Positions 17,030-24,610 of a DNA stretch of 64,000 nucleotides are shown here, piece by piece. The position numbers and the translations under genes are program-made. How positions within the stretch are numbered: position 1 is the stretch's first letter; each line of letters begins with the position of its first letter. Source of the DNA: Bradyrhizobium sp. ISRA430 (GTDB lineage Bacteria; Pseudomonadota; Alphaproteobacteria; Rhizobiales; Xanthobacteraceae); contig NZ_CP094516.1 in assembly GCF_029909975.1 (NCBI RefSeq), positions 5,208,001-5,272,000 on the forward strand, written 5' to 3'. The notes under the pieces are model-generated. The model was not told the origin of the DNA. It saw only the letters and a program-made list of their open reading frames with translations, and did not search any database.

Positions 17030-17728
17030 TCACACCGCCAACTCGGGTATCCAAATATAAACTGCGTTCAGCATGTAGAGCCCCATCACAATGAGTGTGA
17101 GGCCGCCGACAATTTCGAAGCCGCGCCGATATCGCGAAAAGATCTTCAGGTTTTCAAGCCAACCGACTGCGAAGGCGCCTAGGGCGATGGGGATCGCCCG
17201 GCCGATGGCGAATGCAAAAAGCAGGACGATGCCGAGCACGACCGAGCCGAGTCCGACCGTAACCCCAAGCAGCACGACCAGCGCAGGGGTGCACACCGGA
17301 CAGACGGCAACCGCGAACGGAATTCCGAGAAGAAAGGCGCCCCACGTAGCAGTCGGACGGGTCGCCTGGAAGCCGAACGAAGGCAGCGGAATGCGAAGCC
17401 AACCGGCCCACATGAGGCCAAGCACAATCAAGAGAGGTCCTAGAACGAGCCCCCATCCTCTTCCGGTAACGTCGGCGGCCCATTTGCCGCCAAGACCCGC
17501 TATGAAGCCGAGAACGACATGGGTGAGGATCATGCCCAGGATGAACAGCGAACCGAAAATCAGGGCTTGGCCCTTGTCCCGGCCCTTGGTCACATAGGCA
17601 AGTGAGACCGGGATGGAGGCCAGAGCAACTGGATTGAAGCTGAACGCGAGTCCTGCAAGGAAAGCCACGCCGACTGCAGCTAGGCCAGCGTGCTCCACGG
17701 CCGTCCGCAGCGCCTCCGCGTCCATCAC
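17030..17728 (-). CDS. CcdA/DsbD-like membrane protein, atypical
   Basis: 232 residues with six to seven hydrophobic segments in the CcdA pattern. The second repeat keeps cysteines in AVCPVCTPALVVLLG, but the first repeat reads FSFNPVALASIP where typical CcdA has SPC. One of the paired redox cysteines is therefore missing. The start overlaps the thioredoxin-like gene by 4 bp (17725-17728). The operon is MerR-type regulator, thioredoxin-like protein, CcdA-like protein. It may move reducing equivalents or a metal ion across the inner membrane. Confidence 0.85.
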   Translation of the reverse strand: MMDAEALRTAVEHAGLAAVGVAFLAGLAFSFNPVALASIPVSLAYVTKGRDKGQALIFGSLFILGMILTHVVLGFIAGLGGKWAADVTGRGWGLVLGPLLIVLGLMWAGWLRIPLPSFGFQATRPTATWGAFLLGIPFAVAVCPVCTPALVVLLGVTVGLGSVVLGIVLLFAFAIGRAIPIALGAFAVGWLENLKIFSRYRRGFEIVGGLTLIVMGLYMLNAVYIWIPELAV

Positions 17729-17985
17729 TTCCTCGCTCCGCTTCGTTCGACCAGTTCTTTGCAGAGTTGGACTCTTGTCGGCAGGGAGGTGAAAACGACC
17801 TCGCCGTCGATCACAACGGATGGCAGCGTGATGACACCAAGCTCGACAGCGGTGTCCATGTTGTCAAGGACGTTAACGTTCCGCCACTCTAGGTCCTTGA
17901 CCGCGTCTTGTGCCGCCGCGCGAAGCTCGGCCTGGCGATCCTCGCAGCCCGCGCAGCCTGGGCTATAGAACATCTCAACCTTCAT
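17725..17985 (-). CDS. Small thioredoxin/glutaredoxin-fold protein
   Basis: 86 residues. FYSPGCAGC near the N-terminus gives the redox pair Cys11-x2-Cys14, and LPSVVIDGEVVF provides the cis-proline and the following strand. The length suits a single minimal thioredoxin fold without a signal peptide, so it is cytoplasmic. It lies between the metal regulator (3 bp gap) and the coupled CcdA-like gene and is probably the partner of that membrane protein. Confidence 0.88.
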   Translation of the reverse strand: MKVEMFYSPGCAGCEDRQAELRAAAQDAVKDLEWRNVNVLDNMDTAVELGVITLPSVVIDGEVVFTSLPTRVQLCKELVERSGARK

Positions 17986-17988
17986 AGC

Positions 17989-18408
17989 TCACTGCACCGT
18001 CTTCGAACCGTTGGCCCGTTCCAGCGCAGCGATGATCGTGCATTCTTTCACCGGCTGCCCCTCGTTTGCACACTCGGCGATCAATTGATCGAGAGCCTTG
18101 GACATTGCCCTCATCGCCCGAATCTTGCTTTCGATCTGCAGCTTCTTCTCGATGGCTCGTGTGCGAACGTCCCCGCAACAGGCCTTGTCGCGACTGCGCA
18201 ACTCCAGAAGATCGCGGATTTCGGCCAGCGTGAACCCGCACTGCTGGGCGTGCTTGATGAAGTGAATGCGCCGGGCAGAATCGCGGTCGTACAGCCGATA
18301 CCCCGCAGGACTCTTCCCCGCCGGGCTGATCAGGCCTTCCTGCTCATAATAGCGAAGGGTGTCGTTGCTGACGCTCGTCAGGCCAGCCAACTTGCCGATT
18401 GTAAGCAT
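17989..18408 (-). CDS. MerR-family heavy-metal regulator
   Basis: 139 residues from ATG 18408. The helix-turn-helix is MLTIGKLAGLTSVSNDTLRYYEQEGL, with RLYDRDSARRI following. Cysteines at about 57, 77, 78, 112 and 123 give the three-Cys arrangement of divalent-metal sensors (MerR/PbrR/ZntR type) rather than the two-Cys CueR loop. It starts about 24 bp downstream of a strong MerR-type promoter (18432-18462), so it probably autoregulates and activates the thioredoxin/CcdA-like genes behind it. Metal specificity cannot be read by eye. Confidence 0.9.
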   Translation of the reverse strand: MLTIGKLAGLTSVSNDTLRYYEQEGLISPAGKSPAGYRLYDRDSARRIHFIKHAQQCGFTLAEIRDLLELRSRDKACCGDVRTRAIEKKLQIESKIRAMRAMSKALDQLIAECANEGQPVKECTIIAALERANGSKTVQ

Positions 18409-18431
18409 GCACTTGTACTCCAAGGGGCCCT

Positions 18432-18462
18432 TTCTGAACCTTGGAGTATACTCCAGGGTCAA
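18432..18462 (-). promoter_or_regulatory. MerR-type promoter of the thiol-redox operon
   Basis: On the minus strand: -35 TTGACC (18457-18462), a 19-bp spacer holding the perfect 14-bp palindrome TGGAGTATACTCCA (18442-18455), and -10 TCAGAA (18432-18437). The spacer length and central palindrome are characteristic of MerR-family activation. Confidence 0.82.
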
Positions 18463-18479
18463 GCCCATCGGGCGCGGCT

Positions 18480-20948
18480 CTAGACCGATTGCGGTGCCGG
18501 CACATTCACAATCGGCTGACCGACGCTGCGGATCGCGTCGAAGAACAGGCGCGGCGCCCCCCAAAGCGAATTGAAGAAGATCGCGGTGACGCTGACCGCC
18601 ATCGCCACCATGGCCCACACGGGGAAGATCAGGCCAGTCGCCGCGATCGGAATGCCAACGCCATTGAAGAGGAAGGCGAGCATGACGTTCTGGACCATCT
18701 TGCGGTAGCTGCGGCTGCTGATTTCGCGGGCCTCCGCGAGCGCATTCAATCGATTCGACAGGATAATGATATCGGCCGATTCGATCGCGATGTCTGTTCC
18801 GCCGCCCATGGCAATGCCGACATCGGCCTGCATGAGGGCCGGGGCATCGTTGATGCCATCACCAACCATGGCGACTCGGCCGGTGTTTTGAAGCTGGCGT
18901 ACGATCGCGGCCTTGTCCTGCGGCAATGTGCCGGCGTGGACCTCTTCGATCCCGATCCCGCGAGCCACCCATCGCGCCGCTCGCTCATTGTCACCGGTCA
19001 CAAGGATTGCTTTGAGGCCCTCCCGGCGCAGCGTGCCGATAGCCTGGACAGCGTCGGCTCGGAGCGTGTCGCCGAGCGCTATGATGCCCAACGCCTGCTT
19101 ATCCCGCGCCACTCCAACCACCGTCAGTCCGCTGGCCTCAAGAGCCTCGACGCGTGTACCGAGTTGGCTGAGATCGACCTCTTGATCCGCGAGGAAACGC
19201 GGATTGCCGACGATAACCTCGCGACCTCCGATCCGGGCAGTGATGCCCTTGCCTGGCAAGGCCTTGAAGCTTTCGACGTCCGGGGGTGTCACGCCGCGCT
19301 CGAAAGCAGCCGCGACCACTGCCTGGGCGAGCGGATGCTCTGAAGAGGCCTCGGCAGCCGCCGCAAGGGCGAGTAGCTCAGATTCGGCCGCGCCAAAGGC
19401 TTTGACCTCGCGTACGACCGGGCGTCCTTCCGTCAACGTACCGGTCTTGTCGAGTACGATCTGCTGCACCAAGCGGAAGCCCTGGAACGCCTCGCCGGTG
19501 CGCATCAGGATGCCTCGCTCTGCGGCTTGGCCGGCGCCGCGCACGATGGAGAGCGGCGCGGAAATGCCGACCGCGCAGGGATAGCCCATCACCAGCACGC
19601 TAAGGCCGGCGAAGACTGCCCGCTCGATGCCGGGATGCCCGCTGGCAAGCCATGAACCGACCAGCCAGCCGATGACAGCAAGTGCCGCCACCACGAGAAC
19701 GGTGGGCGTGTAAATGCGCAGCACCCGGTCAACGAGATGCAGAATGCCGGGCTTCAGCGCCCGCGCGTCTTCCACGTGCCGGATCACTTGATTGAGGAAA
19801 CTACCCTCGCCAACCGCCGCGATCTTCACGAGCAGCGTGCCGGTGCCATTGATGGAACCGCCGATCACGGTAGCGCCTTCCGTTTTTTCGACCGGGATCG
19901 ACTCGCCGGTGACCAGCGATTGGTCGACACCAGAATGTCCGCTGACCACGACGCCGTCGGCAGGAATGCGCTCGCCGGGCCGGACGCGCACGAGATCGCC
20001 AATGCGGACTTCCTCGATCGGCAATACGATTTCTTTGCCGTTGCGCACGACGCGAGCGGTCTCCGGCTGCAGATCAAGCAGCCGCTTGACCGCTTGGGAG
20101 CTGCGCGTCTTCACGACGAGCGACAGCCATTCCGAAAAAATATGATAGGTGCCAACCATCACCGAGACGGCAAAGAACGGCGCCGTCGGGTAGTCCGGCC
20201 GATTGAGCACGAGGCCGATGATGCCGCCAGCAATGCCCGCGAACGCGCCGATCTCAAGCAGCACATGCTGGTTGAGAATGCCGCGCCGGAGCGCCTGAGC
20301 GGCCATGTGAAGAATGTGTTTCCCGACCCCGAAGACGAGCACCAGGGCAAGGGCACCGGTCAACCATGGAGCAGCGCTGACAAGGTATCCGTGCAAATTG
20401 AGATACAGCAGCGTCAACGCCATCACCGCCAGGCCGATGAAGCTCGCGGTCGCGACCCAAAATCCGGCCGATCTCAGGACCAGGAAAACAAAAGTGCCGA
20501 GGCTCAGGCACACCAGGGCCGGAAGGAAGCCGATCCAGCCGACGGACGGATTGGCAATGATCGGGATCGACGCGACGCTCAGGACCACGGCCAGCACGAA
20601 CCGTCGCGCCTCGTGCACCAGGTCCCGCTCCTCTTCCTCAAAGGGTCTGAGCTTGCGGGGATCGGAAATTGTGTAGCCGATGTCGCGCAGCGTCTGCAGG
20701 AACTGGTCAGGGCGGGCAATGGCCGGATCGTATTCGACCAGCGCTTGCTCATGGGTCAAGCTGACGGCTACCTTATCGACTCCGGGTAGCCGCCCGAGTG
20801 CTTTCTCGATGGTGCCCGTACAGAGGGAGCAATGCAGGCCGCCGACGCGAGCCCGAATCTTCCGGCGATTTGGCCTCGCCGACGGCTCCTCGCTCCACGG
20901 CGTGACGGTGGAAGCAGTTCCCATCGCGATCGTCATTGCGTTCTCCAT
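18480..20948 (-). CDS. P1B-type heavy-metal (copper-type) ATPase
   Basis: 822 residues. One N-terminal HMA domain has GLHCSLC (Cys40-x2-Cys43). Eight membrane segments follow, then the actuator motif TGES, the phosphorylation site DKTGT, the nucleotide-binding SEHPLA, TGDN and GDGINDAP. The membrane metal site reads MGYPCAVG, with Tyr in place of the first Cys or Ser of CPC/SPC, so ion selectivity is uncertain. It lies 32 bp downstream of an HMA chaperone gene and shares its MerR-type promoter. It probably exports Cu(I) or a similar soft metal. Confidence 0.93.
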   Translation of the reverse strand: MENAMTIAMGTASTVTPWSEEPSARPNRRKIRARVGGLHCSLCTGTIEKALGRLPGVDKVAVSLTHEQALVEYDPAIARPDQFLQTLRDIGYTISDPRKLRPFEEEERDLVHEARRFVLAVVLSVASIPIIANPSVGWIGFLPALVCLSLGTFVFLVLRSAGFWVATASFIGLAVMALTLLYLNLHGYLVSAAPWLTGALALVLVFGVGKHILHMAAQALRRGILNQHVLLEIGAFAGIAGGIIGLVLNRPDYPTAPFFAVSVMVGTYHIFSEWLSLVVKTRSSQAVKRLLDLQPETARVVRNGKEIVLPIEEVRIGDLVRVRPGERIPADGVVVSGHSGVDQSLVTGESIPVEKTEGATVIGGSINGTGTLLVKIAAVGEGSFLNQVIRHVEDARALKPGILHLVDRVLRIYTPTVLVVAALAVIGWLVGSWLASGHPGIERAVFAGLSVLVMGYPCAVGISAPLSIVRGAGQAAERGILMRTGEAFQGFRLVQQIVLDKTGTLTEGRPVVREVKAFGAAESELLALAAAAEASSEHPLAQAVVAAAFERGVTPPDVESFKALPGKGITARIGGREVIVGNPRFLADQEVDLSQLGTRVEALEASGLTVVGVARDKQALGIIALGDTLRADAVQAIGTLRREGLKAILVTGDNERAARWVARGIGIEEVHAGTLPQDKAAIVRQLQNTGRVAMVGDGINDAPALMQADVGIAMGGGTDIAIESADIIILSNRLNALAEAREISSRSYRKMVQNVMLAFLFNGVGIPIAATGLIFPVWAMVAMAVSVTAIFFNSLWGAPRLFFDAIRSVGQPIVNVPAPQSV

Positions 20949-20980
20949 TGCGGCTGCCCCTCGCCTGCGTCGGACGTAGG

Positions 20981-21214
20981 TCAGCGGGGGCTTCCGTCGG
21001 TCTCGCAGGACACGACCTGAAATCGGCGCCCTTGGATCACGTCTACAAGGCGGTCTTCCTGAACGGCTTGCGGATCAAAGAGGACACGCGCTTGCCGATC
21101 CGCGAACGAAACCGACGCCATGCGCACGCCCGGCTCCTTCTCAAGGAGGCTCTGGATGTTGTCCGCGCACCCGTCGCACTTCATGCCGTCAATGTTGAAG
21201 ATGATCGTTTTCAT
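20981..21214 (-). CDS. HMA-domain metallochaperone (CopZ-like)
   Basis: 77 residues from ATG 21214. A single HMA domain has DGMKCDGCADNI (Cys13-x2-Cys16) and a classic strand/helix pattern; there is no signal peptide, so it is cytoplasmic. It lies directly upstream of the P1B ATPase and probably delivers metal to it. A MerR-type promoter sits 39 bp before the start. The C-terminus is slightly extended. Confidence 0.9.
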   Translation of the reverse strand: MKTIIFNIDGMKCDGCADNIQSLLEKEPGVRMASVSFADRQARVLFDPQAVQEDRLVDVIQGRRFQVVSCETDGSPR

Positions 21215-21252
21215 CAGGCTCCTCTTATGGCATCCGTCTAATGTAGACGTGA

Positions 21253-21283
21253 GACTAACCATTGGACCTAGCTCCAAGGTCAA
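21253..21283 (-). promoter_or_regulatory. MerR-type promoter of the chaperone/ATPase operon
   Basis: On the minus strand: -35 TTGACC (21278-21283), a 19-bp spacer with the interrupted dyad TTGGA-N6-TCCAA, and -10 TTAGTC (21253-21258). It resembles the promoter at 18432-18462 in its -35 and half-sites, so the same regulator may act on both. Confidence 0.78.
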
Positions 21284-21466
21284 GCCCGCAAACCGAACCG
21301 CCGTTAGCCCCGGAATTCCGCTCTCGCGATCGTGCCTGCCGACATAGTTGCGGTGATCTTCGAAGGCCTGGAGGCGACCCGGTGCGCTACGCGGCGGGAG
21401 CGATCACGTTGGTCAACGACATCGCCGAGAACGATCGCGTCCAGCAGCGTCAATGTCCAAAGAACA

Positions 21467-21703
21467 TCACTGTTCTTGGTGCATTTTGCGAATTTGGAAG
21501 GAGACCGCGCCATATGTGCAAACAGCATACGGGACGAAGTAAGTCAGAATCATCTTGATCCAATTGATTGACGCTGCGCCAAAGAGAGCGTCCCCCTGAT
21601 TGATCACGTTCAACACCGTCCCAACAATAAGGGCGACAAGAAATGAACGGCGAGGCACGCCATCAGAAAAGGCACAACGACAGGCGAGCCTCAACATCGA
21701 CAT
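21467..21703 (-). CDS. nrtS: NrtS-like nitrate/nitrite transporter
   Basis: 78 residues with two hydrophobic helices and the family pattern VGTVLNVINQGDALFG, then WIKMILTYFVPYAVCTYGAVS. This matches the short NrtS proteins. It has no obvious operon partner; the haloacid dehalogenase upstream on the same strand is 19 bp away and may be co-transcribed. The start is not certain because basic residues precede the first helix. Confidence 0.75.
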   Translation of the reverse strand: MSMLRLACRCAFSDGVPRRSFLVALIVGTVLNVINQGDALFGAASINWIKMILTYFVPYAVCTYGAVSFQIRKMHQEQ

Positions 21704-21721
21704 CTATCTCCCGACTTGCGT

Positions 21722-22420
21722 TTATATTTGTCGGACCGCTCCGACGATTCTCGGCAGGTCCGCCAGCGTTTCGATCTCGTGGTCGGGGTTTCCCGGCAGA
21801 CGCTCTTTGCGCTGTCGGTAGCGATTGCACCAGATGACTTTCATCCCAAAGGACGATGCGGCGTAAGCATCCCAGGCGTTTGAAGACTGAAAAGAGATTT
21901 GCGGGGCTGGAATGCCTAGTTGATCAACCGCAAGCTGATAGACTCGAGGATCCGGCTTGTAGACGCCGACGTCTTCGACCGACAGCACCGCATCAAGCAA
22001 GCTATCGATCCGCGCATTCTTTACCGCCGAATCAAGCATCGCGGGCGTTCCGTTCGACAGGATTGCGGTCTTCAGCCCTGCAGCCTTCAACTGCTCGAGA
22101 ACGCCTTGCACTTCCGGGAACGTGTCGAGCGTCAAGTAAAGTTCCATCAAACGATCGCGGAGCCCCTGCTGATCCAGCATCAAAGTCTCCAACGAAAAGT
22201 CCAAAGCGTCGCCCGTCACCTGCCAGAAATCAGCGTGACGTCCTTGTGCGGCGCGAAGCCAGGTGTATTGGAGCTGCTTTTCGCGCCAAAGGGTGGTCAG
22301 CTTGTCGAAGCTATCGCCGAGCACATCGCGGCAGCGGCGCGCAGCGGACGCAAAATCGAATAGCGTCCCGTAAGCATCGAAGACACAGGCCCGCACGGCG
22401 CCCGACAAGTTCGTGCTCAT
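21722..22420 (-). CDS. (S)-2-haloacid dehalogenase, type II
   Basis: 232 residues of the HAD superfamily. The nucleophile Asp is in ACVFDAYGTLFD near residue 15, motif II is ILSNGTP, the motif III lysine is in VYKPDPRVY, and motif IV is QSSNAWDA. The SSN and W/Y residues around the cap fit haloacid dehalogenase type II rather than a phosphatase. It hydrolyses 2-haloalkanoic acids to 2-hydroxy acids. The gene is intact. Confidence 0.9.
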   Translation of the reverse strand: MSTNLSGAVRACVFDAYGTLFDFASAARRCRDVLGDSFDKLTTLWREKQLQYTWLRAAQGRHADFWQVTGDALDFSLETLMLDQQGLRDRLMELYLTLDTFPEVQGVLEQLKAAGLKTAILSNGTPAMLDSAVKNARIDSLLDAVLSVEDVGVYKPDPRVYQLAVDQLGIPAPQISFQSSNAWDAYAASSFGMKVIWCNRYRQRKERLPGNPDHEIETLADLPRIVGAVRQI

Positions 22421-22776
22421 AGCCTTAACCTCCCTCGATCTCTAGACGGTCGAGCTTTGCGTGAGGTCCTATCCCTCCGGAAACCGCAAGTTGCGCTTTG
22501 GGCCTATTCGTTCTCGGCCCGCCGAATGTTACACCGATATCGACCAATCTTATTGCCAAGCCGATCTTATTGATAAGCCGAAGCCCAGGCTAGGCGTTGG
22601 CGAGTTTGGTCGCGGCGCGGTCATTCAGCGGCCTCCCGGGTAACCTGTGGTCAGTTCGAGGCATCAACGCGCAAGCGGAATTTTCTGAGATGGCCTGGTA
22701 ACTTTTCGGGCCTCCGAGCGAACTAGTGCCGCAGGGACCTTGAGGTTCGTGCGGCAACCGACGGAGATCGAAAATC
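22421..22776. other. Intergenic, 356 bp, with a possible sigma-F promoter
   Basis: No gene is visible. It separates the leftward dehalogenase from the rightward thioredoxin/CcdA pair. It contains short A/T-rich repeats near 22546-22580 (two gatcttattg-like words) and the promoter-like element at 22698-22722. Confidence 0.5.
22698..22722 (+). promoter_or_regulatory. Weak sigma-F-like promoter before the thioredoxin/CcdA pair
   Basis: GTAACT (one mismatch to GTAACC) at 22698-22703, a 15-bp spacer beginning tttcgg, and CGAA at 22719-22722. It resembles the bufA1 promoter element in spacer length and in the tttcgg start. The start codon lies 55 bp downstream. Confidence 0.45.
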
Positions 22777-23157
22777 ATGCCTTCAAAACTCCACATGGCC
22801 TCGCTGGCGACGGCGACACTCCTCATGTCGTCACTTGTCGCTTGGGCGGGGCAACCGTTTGACGCGAAGGCGTTTCAATCCGCCCAAGCCGAGGAAAAGG
22901 CCATCCTCGTTGACGTTACCGCGTCCTGGTGTCCGACCTGCAGGCAGCAACGGCCGACTGTCCAGCAGATCGAGAAGGAAAAGCCGGACCTCGTTGTCTA
23001 TGAGGTCGATTTCGACAAGGCGAAGGACGTGCTGAAGCAGTTTCGTGTCCAGTACCAGAGTACGCTCATCGTCTTCCGCGGCAATAAAGAGGTTGCACGT
23101 TCGACCGGTGAAACCGACCCCGCTCTCATCCGCGGGTTGATCGCGAAGGCGTTCTGA
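22777..23157 (+). CDS. Periplasmic thioredoxin-family protein
   Basis: 126 residues: signal peptide (about 1-25, ending AWAG), then a thioredoxin fold with TASWCPTCRQQRP (Cys52-x2-Cys55) and a FRVQYQSTLIVF segment where the cis-Pro loop normally lies. The cis-Pro position appears to read QST rather than xP, which is unusual. It is followed 2 bp later by ccdA, which would supply electrons. Likely role: periplasmic disulfide reduction or metal-stress thiol repair. Confidence 0.88.
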   Translation: MPSKLHMASLATATLLMSSLVAWAGQPFDAKAFQSAQAEEKAILVDVTASWCPTCRQQRPTVQQIEKEKPDLVVYEVDFDKAKDVLKQFRVQYQSTLIVFRGNKEVARSTGETDPALIRGLIAKAF

Positions 23158-23159
23158 CG

Positions 23160-23885
23160 GTGGTCGGTATCGGCAACCTGGCGCTCGGCTACGCTGCCGG
23201 CGCGTTATCGACGTTGTCGCCCTGCGTGCTGCCTATTCTGCCCATCATCCTTTTCGCGGTGATCGAGCGGAACCCATGGGGACCGCTCGCGCTGGCTGCG
23301 GGACTCTCGACTTTGTTCGCGGCCGTCGGAATTGTCGTCGCGGCGGTCGGCTTCAACATCGGAATTGATCCGTCTACGTTGCGGCTCGTGACTGCTGCCC
23401 TGATCGCCGGAATGGGAATCGTTCTTCTCATTCCGACTCTTCAAGGCAGATTGACAACCATTGCGACGCCGGTGGCAACCAAGGGACAAACCCTGCTTGA
23501 GCGGGTTCAGCCGTCGGGACTTGGCGGCCAGTTCGTCCTTGGCACTCTGCTTGGAGTGATCTGGTCTCCTTGTTCGGGCCCCACGCTTGGGGCAGCGGTT
23601 GGGCTCGCCGCCCAGGGCAACAGCATCGCGAGCGCAGCGGTCACCATGATCAGCTTCGGTCTTGGTGCAGCGACGCCGATCCTGGCTCTCGCCTACGGCT
23701 CAAGACAAGCCATCTTCGCGCGCCGCGACTGGCTGAAGCGCGTGTCGCTCATCGGAAAGCCTCTCATGGGCGCGGCCTTCGTTGGCATCGGCGCCTTTGT
23801 CCTTACCGGCCTCGACAAGATCGTCGAGGCCGCCTTGACGCGCGCCATGCCGGAGTGGCTGGTCACCGTGACGACGCGGTTATAA
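23160..23885 (+). CDS. CcdA-family thiol-disulfide membrane transporter
   Basis: 241 residues from GTG 23160, 2 bp after the thioredoxin stop. Six to seven hydrophobic helices carry both redox cysteines: LSPCVLPILPI near residue 22 and WSPCSGPTLGAAVG near residue 137. Unlike the CcdA-like protein at 17030-17728, both halves are complete. It moves reducing equivalents from cytoplasmic thioredoxin to periplasmic partners, most likely the preceding gene product. Confidence 0.92.
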   Translation: MVGIGNLALGYAAGALSTLSPCVLPILPIILFAVIERNPWGPLALAAGLSTLFAAVGIVVAAVGFNIGIDPSTLRLVTAALIAGMGIVLLIPTLQGRLTTIATPVATKGQTLLERVQPSGLGGQFVLGTLLGVIWSPCSGPTLGAAVGLAAQGNSIASAAVTMISFGLGAATPILALAYGSRQAIFARRDWLKRVSLIGKPLMGAAFVGIGAFVLTGLDKIVEAALTRAMPEWLVTVTTRL

Positions 23886-24017
23886 CCGCACCGTCGGGTA
23901 GGAAGTGGCACCGCAGGGCGATAGTTGGGTGCGCTGCCGGGCTCCGGACCCGGCCGCGAAATCTTGGCATGATTGGAATCGCGCCGCGCCACTTTCACCA
24001 ATGCCAGTGAAGCAATG

Positions 24018-24254
24018 CTAGCGGTGCGCCCTGACGTGCCGTTTCGCGTGGCTCTTGCCCGGAGGCAGGAATGCCATCGCGGCCAGGCTGTGCGCCGGCG
24101 TGCGCACGCCTGCATGCAGGATACCTGCATTCGGATGCATCGACGCGAATGCACCCGGCTCCTGTTGGGCGAACTGAGAGGGCTGTGCGAATACCGGCGT
24201 TGCCGCCATCATCAACAGAATGGTCGCCGCACTGAGGCTTGTGAGTTTGGTCAT
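24018..24254 (-). CDS. Small secreted protein, putative sigma-F target
   Basis: 78 residues from ATG 24254 (aGGAGaaa-like site ahead of it). A clear signal peptide (TILLMMAATPVFAQ) is followed by a short mature part rich in Ala, His and Gln, with several His and Met residues (SMHPNAGILHAG) and a basic C-terminus. No cysteine is present. I do not recognise a family. An exact GTAACC-N16-CGAA element lies about 195 bp upstream on this strand. The His/Met content would suit weak metal binding, which is only a guess. Confidence 0.6.
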   Translation of the reverse strand: MTKLTSLSAATILLMMAATPVFAQPSQFAQQEPGAFASMHPNAGILHAGVRTPAHSLAAMAFLPPGKSHAKRHVRAHR

Positions 24255-24448
24255 GGCGTTTCTCCATGTATCGATCACTAGCGAAATTCGTAGATCCTCG
24301 AAGAACGACTCGGGCAAGTCCGTCCGATCGTTGATGACGCGCGGACTCTCCTGTCTGCGCTCCTCAACGCTCAAGAAGGCCTAGCGAGAGCGAGTCGAGA
24401 ATCGTTTGAATTGCGGAATGCACTTCTGTTGAATTATTTGTTGAATTA

Positions 24449-24474
24449 TTCGGAGTAACGTCTGCGAAGGTTAC
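24449..24474 (-). promoter_or_regulatory. Sigma-F-type promoter (exact N16)
   Basis: On the minus strand: GTAACC (24469-24474), 16 bp, CGAA (24449-24452). It points towards the small secreted protein gene at 24018-24254. The 356-bp gap 24255-24610 holds nothing else that I can see. Confidence 0.72.
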
Positions 24475-24610
24475 GCTCTCGCGGCGACGAGAAGCCGCCT
24501 GCCCTTACCTTCGCAACAGCCGCCCAAGTGCCGCGCCCGCGAGCGCACACGATACGATTGCAGGAGCTGTCGATGGGCCTACAAAGAGGTCACGTGCGCG
24601 GCAACGAGCG

